Positions 16,615 through 24,113 of a stretch of DNA of 26,066 bases are shown here, in pieces (position 1 is the stretch's first letter; each line of letters begins with the position of its first letter). Origin of the DNA: Clostridiales bacterium (GTDB lineage Bacteria > Bacillota > Clostridia > Oscillospirales > CAG-272); assembly GCA_012511425.1 (NCBI GenBank), contig JAAZGC010000154.1, positions 1 through 26,066 of the forward strand. Reading direction: 5' to 3'. A program made the translations under genes and the position numbers. The notes beneath the pieces were generated by a model. The model searched no databases. It saw only the letters and a list, made by a program, of their open reading frames with translations, and was not told the origin of the DNA.

Positions 16615-18933
16615 TTGGAACTTTGTTCAAGATGCCACAAGCGCGTAGCTGTGGTCTACATATCACATATTGAAAACGGGCGCACCGTAAACGAAGGCAT
16701 CTGCCTCAAATGCGCCAAGGAATTAGGAATTAAGTCGGTCGATGACATCATGAAGAAGATGGGTATCACCGACGAAGAACTCGACCGCGTCGACGAGGAG
16801 ATGAACAGCATATTCGGGCCCGATTCTCAGGGAAATCCGAATCTGCCCGACAACGCTCCGGGAGACCCCGAAGACGGCGAGGAAGGCCGGGCGCCGACCA
16901 TCGACTTCCGCAGCTTTTTGGGCGGCGGAAATCCGATGCAGGACCCCCGGAGCAAGCCGGGAGAACGCCAGAAAAACCAGAAAGGCGGCAACCCGAAGCG
17001 CAAATTCCTTGAACAGTATTGCCGCTCGCTCAACCAGAAAGTCATCGACGGCAAGATGGACAGTATCGTCGGACGCGAAAAAGAGCTTGAGCGGGTAATA
17101 GGCATACTCTGCCGCCGCCAGAAAAACAATCCCTGCCTTATCGGCGAGCCGGGCGTCGGCAAAACCGCGATAGCCGAAGCTCTGGCGCAGAGAATTGTCG
17201 CCGGAGAAGTGCCGTATAAACTGAGGGATAAAGAGGTTCACTTAGTTGACCTTACCGCCATAGTCGCAGGTACTCAGTTCAGAGGTCAGTTTGAAACGAG
17301 AATGAAGGGGCTGATCGACGAAGTGCGGGCTTTGGGCAATATAATCCTTGTCATCGACGAAGTACATTCCATCGTCGGCGCAGGCGACGCCGAAGGCTCC
17401 ATGAACGCCGCCAATATCCTGAAGCCCGCCCTTTCCCGCGGCGAAATTCAGGTAATAGGCGCGACAACGCTCAACGAATACCGCAAATACATCGAGAAGG
17501 ATTCCGCCCTCGAGCGCCGCTTCCAGCCGGTCATAATCGAGGAGCCTTCTATCGATGACACCGTCGAAATACTCCGCGGCATAAAGCATTATTATGAGGA
17601 ATTTCACGGAATAAAGATTCCGGAGGAGACGCTCAGACGAATTGTCGTCCTCTCCGAGCGTTATATAACCGACCGTTACCTGCCGGATAAGGCGATAGAT
17701 CTGCTTGACGAAGCGGCTTCATATAAATCGCTCAACACTCCCGAGATCGGGCGCAGCCTTGAACTCAGCGACAATCTCGCCGCGCTCAAAAAGGAGCAGA
17801 GCGATATAGAAGCTTCAAACGAGACCGATCCCGAAAAGCAGGATGCGCAATACAAGCGCATTGCCGAGGTCAAGGTCGAAGCGCTCAAAACGCAGAACGA
17901 GCTTGATAAACTCAAGCCGGCGCTCGAATCGGCGGAACTGACGCTCGGCGACCTTGCGCAGGTCATCGAAATCTGGACGGGTGTTCCCGCTTCCAACATC
18001 ACCGAGCATGAATTCCACCGCATAGACAAGCTTGCGGACAGGCTGAAATCCCGACTGATAGGTCAGGATCAGGCGGTAGACGCAGTGGCGAGAGCCATCA
18101 AGCGCGGCCGCGCCGGAGTTGCATATAAGCGCAAGCCGGTCAGCTTCATCTTCGCAGGCCCGACGGGCGTCGGAAAAACCGAGCTTGTAAAGCAGCTTGC
18201 CCTCGATCTGTTCGATTCGCCGGAGACACTTATCCGCCTCGATATGTCGGAATTTATGGAAAAATTCAGCGTTTCAAGGATCATCGGCGCCCCTCCCGGA
18301 TATGTCGGATATGACGAAGCCGGTCAGCTTACCGAGAAGATCCGCCGCAAGCCTTATTCGGTGGTGCTTTTCGACGAGATCGAAAAAGCACATCCGGACG
18401 TGCTGAATATCCTTTTACAGATACTCGACGACGGCCGCATCACCGACGCGCAGGGCAGAGTTGTCAATTTCGAAAATACGGTTATCGTAATGACGACAAA
18501 CGCGGGTTCGGTCAACGTCACAAACCGGGCCGGTTTCGGCGGCGATACAATGCAGCAGAATGAAGACCGGACAATGAAGGCGCTGAATGAATTTCTCCGC
18601 CCCGAGTTCATAAACCGCGTTGACGAGATTGTGACCTTCCGTCAGCTTTCAAAGGAAGACTTTGTTAAGATAGCCGCCCTTATGCTGGGCGATCTCAAAG
18701 CTACCCTCGCGGAGAAAGACATCGGCTTTGCCTGGACGGAGGAAGCCGCGCAAAAGATCGCCGATGACAGCTATTCAACGAAATTCGGCGCGAGAAATAT
18801 GCGCCGATATATTCAGACAAATGTCGAAGATAAAGCTGCGGAGATAATAATCAACGCCGCCGAAGCCGAAGTCGGAGAGCTTTCGCTTTTCGTCCGCGAC
18901 GGCTCGCTTGTTCTCGAATCTGTCAAAAGCTGA
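16615..18933 (+). CDS. clpE: ClpE-like AAA+ unfoldase with N-terminal zinc finger
   Basis: The product is 772 aa. This is a Clp/Hsp100 ATPase that unfolds proteins, probably for ClpP. The N-terminus is a four-Cys zinc finger (C4, C7, C30, C33) instead of the double Clp-N domain of ClpC, which points to ClpE. An acidic Pro/Gly-rich linker (about 65-128) follows. ATPase domain 1 has Walker A GEPGVGKT (177-184) and Walker B VIDEVHS (246-252). A short coiled middle domain spans about 388-440. ATPase domain 2 has Walker A GPTGVGKT (515-522), pore loop GYVGYDEAG (562-570) and Walker B LFDEIEKAH (585-593). AGF at 639-641 sits where the ClpP-docking loop is expected. The start is TTG at 16615, with SD AGAGGAG 4 nt away. 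clpP is not in the window. Confidence 0.88.
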   Translation: MELCSRCHKRVAVVYISHIENGRTVNEGICLKCAKELGIKSVDDIMKKMGITDEELDRVDEEMNSIFGPDSQGNPNLPDNAPGDPEDGEEGRAPTIDFRSFLGGGNPMQDPRSKPGERQKNQKGGNPKRKFLEQYCRSLNQKVIDGKMDSIVGREKELERVIGILCRRQKNNPCLIGEPGVGKTAIAEALAQRIVAGEVPYKLRDKEVHLVDLTAIVAGTQFRGQFETRMKGLIDEVRALGNIILVIDEVHSIVGAGDAEGSMNAANILKPALSRGEIQVIGATTLNEYRKYIEKDSALERRFQPVIIEEPSIDDTVEILRGIKHYYEEFHGIKIPEETLRRIVVLSERYITDRYLPDKAIDLLDEAASYKSLNTPEIGRSLELSDNLAALKKEQSDIEASNETDPEKQDAQYKRIAEVKVEALKTQNELDKLKPALESAELTLGDLAQVIEIWTGVPASNITEHEFHRIDKLADRLKSRLIGQDQAVDAVARAIKRGRAGVAYKRKPVSFIFAGPTGVGKTELVKQLALDLFDSPETLIRLDMSEFMEKFSVSRIIGAPPGYVGYDEAGQLTEKIRRKPYSVVLFDEIEKAHPDVLNILLQILDDGRITDAQGRVVNFENTVIVMTTNAGSVNVTNRAGFGGDTMQQNEDRTMKALNEFLRPEFINRVDEIVTFRQLSKEDFVKIAALMLGDLKATLAEKDIGFAWTEEAAQKIADDSYSTKFGARNMRRYIQTNVEDKAAEIIINAAEAEVGELSLFVRDGSLVLESVKS

Positions 18934-18967
18934 TTTTTAATAACATTAATATAAGAATCGCCTTACA

Positions 18968-19021
18968 GCCGTAGGAGCGGAAGCTTCTCCGGCGCAACCG
19001 GGGACACCCCCCTATTAACTG
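18968..19021 (+). other. GC-rich structured leader before the P-type ATPase homologue
   Basis: GCC-GTA-GGAG / CTCC-GGC (18968-18993, bulged, 9-nt loop) is followed by GGGG-ACA-CCCC (19000-19010). The 11 nt before the ATG at 19022 contain no SD. I could not match it to a riboswitch class, and no convincing promoter was seen in 18934-19021. Confidence 0.35.
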
Positions 19022-21880
19022 ATGGATAAATGGTATGACCACACGCCGGAGCAGATCGCCGAACGGTTAAGCGCCGACACAGAAAATGGTCTGCGCCGGG
19101 AGGAAGCCGAGCGGAGGCTTAAAGCGAACGGCCCGAATATCATATACCCGGTGCCGAAAGGTGCGTTTAAAGCCTATCTGGGCCATGTGATGACCGACAG
19201 CATGTCGATATTGCTGCTGCTCACGGCGCTTATTCAGGTGTCGCTCGAGCGCAGCGCGGCCGCCATAGCGCTCATCTGCGTGCTCGTGCTGAACTATATT
19301 GCCTCGATAATCATATACATCAAGGCTCAGCATGTGCTGGAAGATACGGCTTCCGGCGCTCTTCCCGCCGCCAGGGTGCTGCGGGAAGGAGTGCTTTATA
19401 CGATACGCTCCGAGCAACTCGTTGCCGGGGATATCATTTTTGTCGCCGCCGGCGATGTCGTCCCCGCCGACTGCCGTCTTCTGGAAGCGAAGGATCTGTA
19501 TGCCTTCGAAGCGCCGCTGACCGGCATTCCCCGGGCGCAGAAGAAGGACGCCTCCTTCCGTGAATTCCGCGAGATCGAAGTCAAAGACCGGAAGAATATG
19601 CTCTTCGCCTCGACAATCCTCACCCGCGGAACCGGGAAAGCTATAGTAGTTGCCAGCGGCGAGGATCAGCTCGTCTGCCGCGAGGGAAAAGCCGAGACTC
19701 TGACCCGCCACGAGTCGTTGCCGGTAATAGCCACGCTTCGCAGCTACTGCTCTGCGTGGAGCCTCTGCATGATAATCCTCGTTTTCGCGCTGACCGTCAT
19801 CGGCGCTGTCACGGGACTGCGGACGCGGGGATTTTTCGACGTTTTCCTTACCGGGCTTTCGCTTGCCGTCGCTTCGATGTCGGAGCTGTATACTGCTTTC
19901 GGATATATCATCATTGCCAGCGGCATTTACAACGCCGTCAATCAATTCGACGCACCGAACACCGGGGCGCTTATCCGCAATGTCGGCTCGCTCGAAAAGC
20001 TCAAAGACATAAACACGATAATCATCCCCAAAGAGGGAATTCTGACTTTAAACGAGCAGTCGGTCGAAGCTGCGTTCAGCGGGGGGGTTGAATATACACG
20101 TGATGTCCCGCATTTCGTAAAACGCTGTGCGATGCTGATGAAATTCGCAGTGGTTTCGACCGCGCTATACGGAAGAAACAAGCTTTCCGCCGAAAAAGCC
20201 GCCTCGGGAGACGTATCCCCGGCTTACCGCGGAGAGGAAGAAGCGATAATTTCCTCCGCCGAGAAGATGAAGCTTTATAACGTCGCCCTCGACCGCGACT
20301 ATCCCATTCTCGACCATATGAAAGCAGGAGGCAGCTCCCGCTTCGAAACCTCCCTTGTCGGAAACTTCGCCGTCGATAATTTGGGCAACGGAATAGACGG
20401 CATCTCGGACGACGCGAGGGCGCACGAAGCCGGAGAAGATTATCTTGTCATTTTAAGAGGCGAGCTTTCGGCCGTATTGGCACGCTGCCGCACCTATTCG
20501 CTCAACGGAGCGCAGGTGCCGCTCGATATGGCGGCGCTGAACGAGATACGCATCTCGGCTCTGTCGCGCAGCCGCGCCGCATACAGGGTTGTCGGCATCG
20601 CATCTAAAACCACCTCAGACACTGACCTTACCCGCATCGAAAAGCTGCAGAACGACCTTAATTTTGAGGGATATCTGGCTATCCGCGAGCCGCTGCTGCC
20701 GGGTGCGGCGAAGAATATGTCAAGGCTTGCCGATGCCCGTATACGGGTGATAATGCTCTGCGACGACAGCTCGGAAAACAACTTGCAGCTTGCAAAAACG
20801 GTCGGCGTCGCCAACAATTCGACCGACATCATTTCATCAAAGCAGATGGATCGGCTTTCCGACGGAATGCTGAGGACAAATATCCACACATATCGTGTCT
20901 ACGAAGGGCTGCGCGTCGATCAGAAGTATAAGCTGGTAAACTTCCTCAAAGAAGAGGGAGATAACGTGCTTTATCTCGGTCAGGACCTTGATGAAACCGG
21001 CGTAATGCGCCAATCGGGAGTAAGCGCCTGCCGCAGCGGCACCATTTCGATGGAAGCGCGGAAATCCCGCTTCTTTTCAAAAAATAAGCCGCCGGTAAAG
21101 GCGGCGGGCGACAGCCGCAAAGCCGGCTGCGAAGCGCTGAAATTTATCTCCGACGTCATAGTCTCGGACGGAGATACCGACGGCCGCGGAGCCTTCAACG
21201 CCCTCGTCGGCGCAATATCCACGGCGAAGGTGATATACAAAAACATCCTGCGGATGGTGCAATACCTGATAACTTCGCAGCTTGCAAGGCTCTTTATTGT
21301 ACTCTATTCGGTCATTGTCCGCTATGAGATGATGACGCCGACCCAGGTTATCTTTACCGGGCTTGTCGTTGACTTTGCGGCGGTGCTGATAATCGCCTTC
21401 GAGCGTCCGGAATACGACATACTCAAAAGCCGGGAAAACACAGATGAGCGGCTGAAAAACCCATTCGCCCATAACATGACCTGCCTCGGGTTCGGCCTAT
21501 TCTGGGCGGCATCGGCGATTGCCGCGCCGTATCTTGCGAATTCCACCGCGCTGTTCACCTCTCTTTCATCATCTCAAACCGGATGCGCCGTCTTCCTCGG
21601 CTTCATAATGTCACAGCTCATCGCGATGAACGAGACTATGAAGGACAAGAGCATTTTTATGCCGAGCGTGAAGTTCAACTTTATCAACGGCGGTTTCTTC
21701 CTTGCCGCAGTCGCTTTTGTCGCGCTTTCGATGCTCACTCCGCTCGGTTCCCCCTTCGGGATAGTGCCGCTGCCGCCCGTCGGCTGGCTCTGCGCGCTGC
21801 TGCCCCCGGCGGTGCTGATGCTGGTATATGAGATATTCAAGCTGATATCAAACGTCTATCATCAGAGCAGAAATAATTGA
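19022..21880 (+). CDS. P-type ATPase pseudoenzyme (P2-like fold, catalytic motifs lost)
   Basis: The product is 952 aa with no frameshift. The whole P2-type cation ATPase layout is present: N-terminal cation-ATPase domain (WYDHTPEQIAERL, LRREEAERRLKANGPN), helix pair, actuator domain, M4, phosphorylation and nucleotide domains, then six C-terminal helices. Each catalytic signature is changed. TGES is TGIP (167-170). The M4 PEGL is SELY (287-290). The phosphorylation motif DKTGT is PKEGI, with Pro336 in place of Asp. KGA is RGE (479-481). DPPR is EPLL (556-559). TGD is CDD (580-582). GDGxNDxP is GQDLDETG (653-660). It should not form the phospho-aspartate and cannot pump by the known mechanism. 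Lys635 and the M6 aspartate in LVVDF remain. A regulatory, scaffolding or sensing role is inference. It follows clpE by 88 bp and ends at a strong terminator. Confidence 0.85.
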   Translation: MDKWYDHTPEQIAERLSADTENGLRREEAERRLKANGPNIIYPVPKGAFKAYLGHVMTDSMSILLLLTALIQVSLERSAAAIALICVLVLNYIASIIIYIKAQHVLEDTASGALPAARVLREGVLYTIRSEQLVAGDIIFVAAGDVVPADCRLLEAKDLYAFEAPLTGIPRAQKKDASFREFREIEVKDRKNMLFASTILTRGTGKAIVVASGEDQLVCREGKAETLTRHESLPVIATLRSYCSAWSLCMIILVFALTVIGAVTGLRTRGFFDVFLTGLSLAVASMSELYTAFGYIIIASGIYNAVNQFDAPNTGALIRNVGSLEKLKDINTIIIPKEGILTLNEQSVEAAFSGGVEYTRDVPHFVKRCAMLMKFAVVSTALYGRNKLSAEKAASGDVSPAYRGEEEAIISSAEKMKLYNVALDRDYPILDHMKAGGSSRFETSLVGNFAVDNLGNGIDGISDDARAHEAGEDYLVILRGELSAVLARCRTYSLNGAQVPLDMAALNEIRISALSRSRAAYRVVGIASKTTSDTDLTRIEKLQNDLNFEGYLAIREPLLPGAAKNMSRLADARIRVIMLCDDSSENNLQLAKTVGVANNSTDIISSKQMDRLSDGMLRTNIHTYRVYEGLRVDQKYKLVNFLKEEGDNVLYLGQDLDETGVMRQSGVSACRSGTISMEARKSRFFSKNKPPVKAAGDSRKAGCEALKFISDVIVSDGDTDGRGAFNALVGAISTAKVIYKNILRMVQYLITSQLARLFIVLYSVIVRYEMMTPTQVIFTGLVVDFAAVLIIAFERPEYDILKSRENTDERLKNPFAHNMTCLGFGLFWAASAIAAPYLANSTALFTSLSSSQTGCAVFLGFIMSQLIAMNETMKDKSIFMPSVKFNFINGGFFLAAVAFVALSMLTPLGSPFGIVPLPPVGWLCALLPPAVLMLVYEIFKLISNVYHQSRNN

Positions 21881-21889
21881 GACAAAAAA

Positions 21890-21926
21890 CCGGCATCGGG
21901 AAACTGCCCGATGCCGGAACTTTTTT
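21890..21926. terminator. Bidirectional Rho-independent terminator
   Basis: A perfect 11-bp stem CCGGCATCGGG / CCCGATGCCGG (21890-21900 with 21907-21917) has the loop AAACTG. T runs exist on both sides: TTTTTT at 21921-21926 for the plus strand and AAAAAA at 21884-21889 for the minus strand. It separates the convergent P-type ATPase homologue and the DUF6935-like gene. Confidence 0.93.
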
Positions 21927-22740
21927 ATTGCGGAGATTTTATCATAGCGAGCAGCGCCTGATCATAGAGCTGCCATTTATCGCCGTTTTTGATAAGTGTA
22001 ATGCGTTTCGGAGATTCTGCGCCGGAGGATATAAGTTCAAGTGTCGCGTGTCCCGATCGGTCGTAAGCCGCTTTGCCGGCTGTAACGGTCAGGGTATAAG
22101 GCTCTGACGGCGTGTAGCCGTTTTCGGGAGCCGATCCGGTGAAGTAAGAGAATGGAATTGATTCCTTTCCCGCAAGCCTGTCGCGGAGGAACTGCCGCTC
22201 AAAGGGGGTATAAGCGGAGCCTTTCAGCGCCCCGAGCATTTCGTGGCAGTCGTCCTTTGAGTTCCTGTACCGGCAGAGAGCGGCGACCGTCAGCGCTGCG
22301 CAGCGGAAGGGAGAAGACAGGTCAGCTATCGAAAGCCCTTCAAGCTCGGCGCGGTTTTGAGGAAGGGCGCCGAACACATATGTATACGAGCTGTCGGAAT
22401 TCCGGATCTCTTCTGCTGCCGATAATTCCTGTTGTTCAACCGGCGCATCCTTTGGATTTTCCGGCGGTTCGGCAGCTTTTACCGGCTGCGAATTCATCGG
22501 GCGCGGGAAATCTTTTATTCCGGTTTTTTTCGGACTTATCGCTTCTCTTATTTTGTTTTCCGCAGTCTCCGCCGCCGCTTTGGCTTTGTCGGCTGCGGTA
22601 TTGACCACCGTGTCGGAAAGCTGCTTTCCGGTTTTTCCTATGTTCTCTTTAAGCGCTGAACCGGCGGTATCGGCCGCTTCTTTAGCCGTGTTTCTTATGG
22701 CTTTGCCGGCTTTTTTCAATATATCGTCAATAGGGGTCAT
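21925..22740 (-). CDS. DUF6935-like protein with helical N-terminus
   Basis: The product is 271 aa. The start at 22740 is chosen because AAAGGA lies 8 nt before it; an upstream ATG at 22770 precedes that SD. Residues 1-70 are a long Ala/Lys/Glu-rich amphipathic helix with repeated Ala-Asp-Lys-Ala units, resembling YtxH or apolipoprotein-like helices. A Pro-rich linker (about 70-100) follows, then a globular domain. It includes DLSSPFRCAALTVAALCRY, FERQFLRDRL, IPFSYFTG and a final RITLIKNGDKWQLYDQ. I believe this matches DUF6935, found in Bacteroides and clostridia and of unknown function, but the name needs a domain search. It has no signal peptide. The preceding gene on this strand ends in a weak terminator, so it may be transcribed separately. 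Confidence 0.6.
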   Translation of the reverse strand: MTPIDDILKKAGKAIRNTAKEAADTAGSALKENIGKTGKQLSDTVVNTAADKAKAAAETAENKIREAISPKKTGIKDFPRPMNSQPVKAAEPPENPKDAPVEQQELSAAEEIRNSDSSYTYVFGALPQNRAELEGLSIADLSSPFRCAALTVAALCRYRNSKDDCHEMLGALKGSAYTPFERQFLRDRLAGKESIPFSYFTGSAPENGYTPSEPYTLTVTAGKAAYDRSGHATLELISSGAESPKRITLIKNGDKWQLYDQALLAMIKSPQ

Positions 22741-22788
22741 AATTATTTCCTTTCCGGTCAAATTAAGCACGGATTATGCATATATCTG

Positions 22789-22814
22789 ATAAAGGCGCCG
22801 AGCGGCGCCTTTAT
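22789..22814 (-). terminator. Hairpin terminator after the TPM-domain gene
   Basis: ATAAAGGCGCC / GGCGCCTTTAT (22789-22799 with 22804-22814) is a perfect 11-bp stem with loop GAGC, starting 18 bp after the stop of the TPM gene on the minus strand. The T run is short (TTTATC), so termination may be partial. Confidence 0.65.
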
Positions 22815-22831
22815 TCATGTTTGTAAAGTTG

Positions 22832-24100
22832 TCAGAAACGACCGCTCGAGCCGCCGTGGCTGGTGCCGGAGCTGCTGGTGTGAGTTGATGAGCCTCCTCC
22901 GCTGCTGCCGCTGCTCGATGATTCGACGCGGGGGACATGGGTCACGCGGCGGTAAAGGAAGGTGTCATTTGCATTATAAAGGTTGAAGCTGTCTTTGCGC
23001 TGATATTGATTTGCCCTCGACTGAAAACGCCTGGTTTTCAGCTTGCTCTTCATGCTCCCGGTGATTCCCAGGGCGGGAATGAAACCGCCCAGCAGGCAGA
23101 GGGGCAGAAACTTCCAGCTGAGAGTCGGGCGGGGAAGATTGTGAATGTCATACGGATCTCCCGTCTCTGCCTGAACGAGGAACTCATCGCAGAGATTCGC
23201 AAATTCAAGGAAGGCTCCGCCGTAGTCTCCGCCGGAAAGATAAGGAACTACCTTCTCCATGATATATTCCTGGCCTGCATCGGTAAAATACGGAATTCCC
23301 TTGCCGGTAGTCGTAATGTGCCATTCCCGGGTGTCCATCGCAAGCAGGAACATTACTCCGCTGTTGTCATCGCCCTGCCCGTAGCCGTTATAATCGTAAA
23401 AGTCGTCGGTGTAGTCGGTTACGCCCTGGTAATCATGCGAATCCACCGTTACGACGGCGATGTCAAATCCGTGCTTGCGGCTGAGCTCGTTGAGCCGTGC
23501 TTCGACTTCGGTGCGCTCGGTATTCGAGAGAATTCCAGCATCGTCGACAAGCAGAGGGCGCTGTCTGTCTTCGGGAATTGTTCTTGTTTCCCCGGAATTG
23601 CCCGAGCCGTCAGCTGTAGCAAAACCGCGTTCGGTGAGTATTCTTTCAAATTCCGAAAACACCGCTGCAACCGCATCGTAATATGTCTCAGGCTTGTCGT
23701 ACGCATTATACAAAGCCTCCATATCGCCGTCGGTGAATTCAGGGGCGATGGTCTGGCTGACCCAGGTTATCACGCTGTCGGAGGTCACGACCATTATCAT
23801 TCCCGGATCGCTGCCGCCGCGGGAAGCAAACACGCTTTTTGCGTAGCCGTCGGTTTCTTCGAGAGTTACTTCGGATATATCGAAGTAGCATTCTATGCCG
23901 AATCTGTCGTATATCGCCTGAGCCTGCGCATCAAGCGCAGTCATGCTTTCCTCGGAGAAGTACTGATCGCTTGATGCGAATACATACTGCTTTCCGGCGG
24001 CAAAGGAGGGCGCTGCGGCGGAAAAGATAAGTGCGATAAGAAAAGCCGAAATCAGAGTGAGCGCAGCAATCGGCGTTGTTTTTCGATTATTTCTTTTCAT
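22832..24100 (-). CDS. Secreted, membrane-anchored protein with two TPM-like domains
   Basis: The product is 422 aa. AAGGAGG 8 nt before the ATG at 24100 sets the start, and the longer reading to 24214 lies inside the zinc-ribbon gene. Residues 1-35 are a signal peptide ending near SFAA. Residues 182-308 are a clear TPM domain (LVDDAGILSNTER, FDIAVVTVDS, DFYDYNGYG, WHITTTGKG, LSGGDYGGAF), the family that includes the YgcG, YdjH and TLP18.3 proteins. Residues 38-155 look like a second, diverged copy (FSEESMTALDAQAQAIYDRFGIECYF). One helix lies at about 330-348, then a basic stretch, and the tail is Ser/Gly/His-rich, ending GGSSGRF, typical of these proteins. TPM domains have reported phosphatase activity in plants; bacterial roles are in envelope stress or assembly. 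The gap to the upstream zinc-ribbon gene is 13 bp, so they are probably co-transcribed. Confidence 0.82.
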   Translation of the reverse strand: MKRNNRKTTPIAALTLISAFLIALIFSAAAPSFAAGKQYVFASSDQYFSEESMTALDAQAQAIYDRFGIECYFDISEVTLEETDGYAKSVFASRGGSDPGMIMVVTSDSVITWVSQTIAPEFTDGDMEALYNAYDKPETYYDAVAAVFSEFERILTERGFATADGSGNSGETRTIPEDRQRPLLVDDAGILSNTERTEVEARLNELSRKHGFDIAVVTVDSHDYQGVTDYTDDFYDYNGYGQGDDNSGVMFLLAMDTREWHITTTGKGIPYFTDAGQEYIMEKVVPYLSGGDYGGAFLEFANLCDEFLVQAETGDPYDIHNLPRPTLSWKFLPLCLLGGFIPALGITGSMKSKLKTRRFQSRANQYQRKDSFNLYNANDTFLYRRVTHVPRVESSSSGSSGGGSSTHTSSSGTSHGGSSGRF

Positions 24101-24113
24101 CTCGGCAGCCTCC

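Noticed and set aside
22741..22790. Promoter for the DUF6935-like gene (CATAAT on the minus strand near 22776-22781).
   Set aside because: No matching -35 was found at a proper distance.
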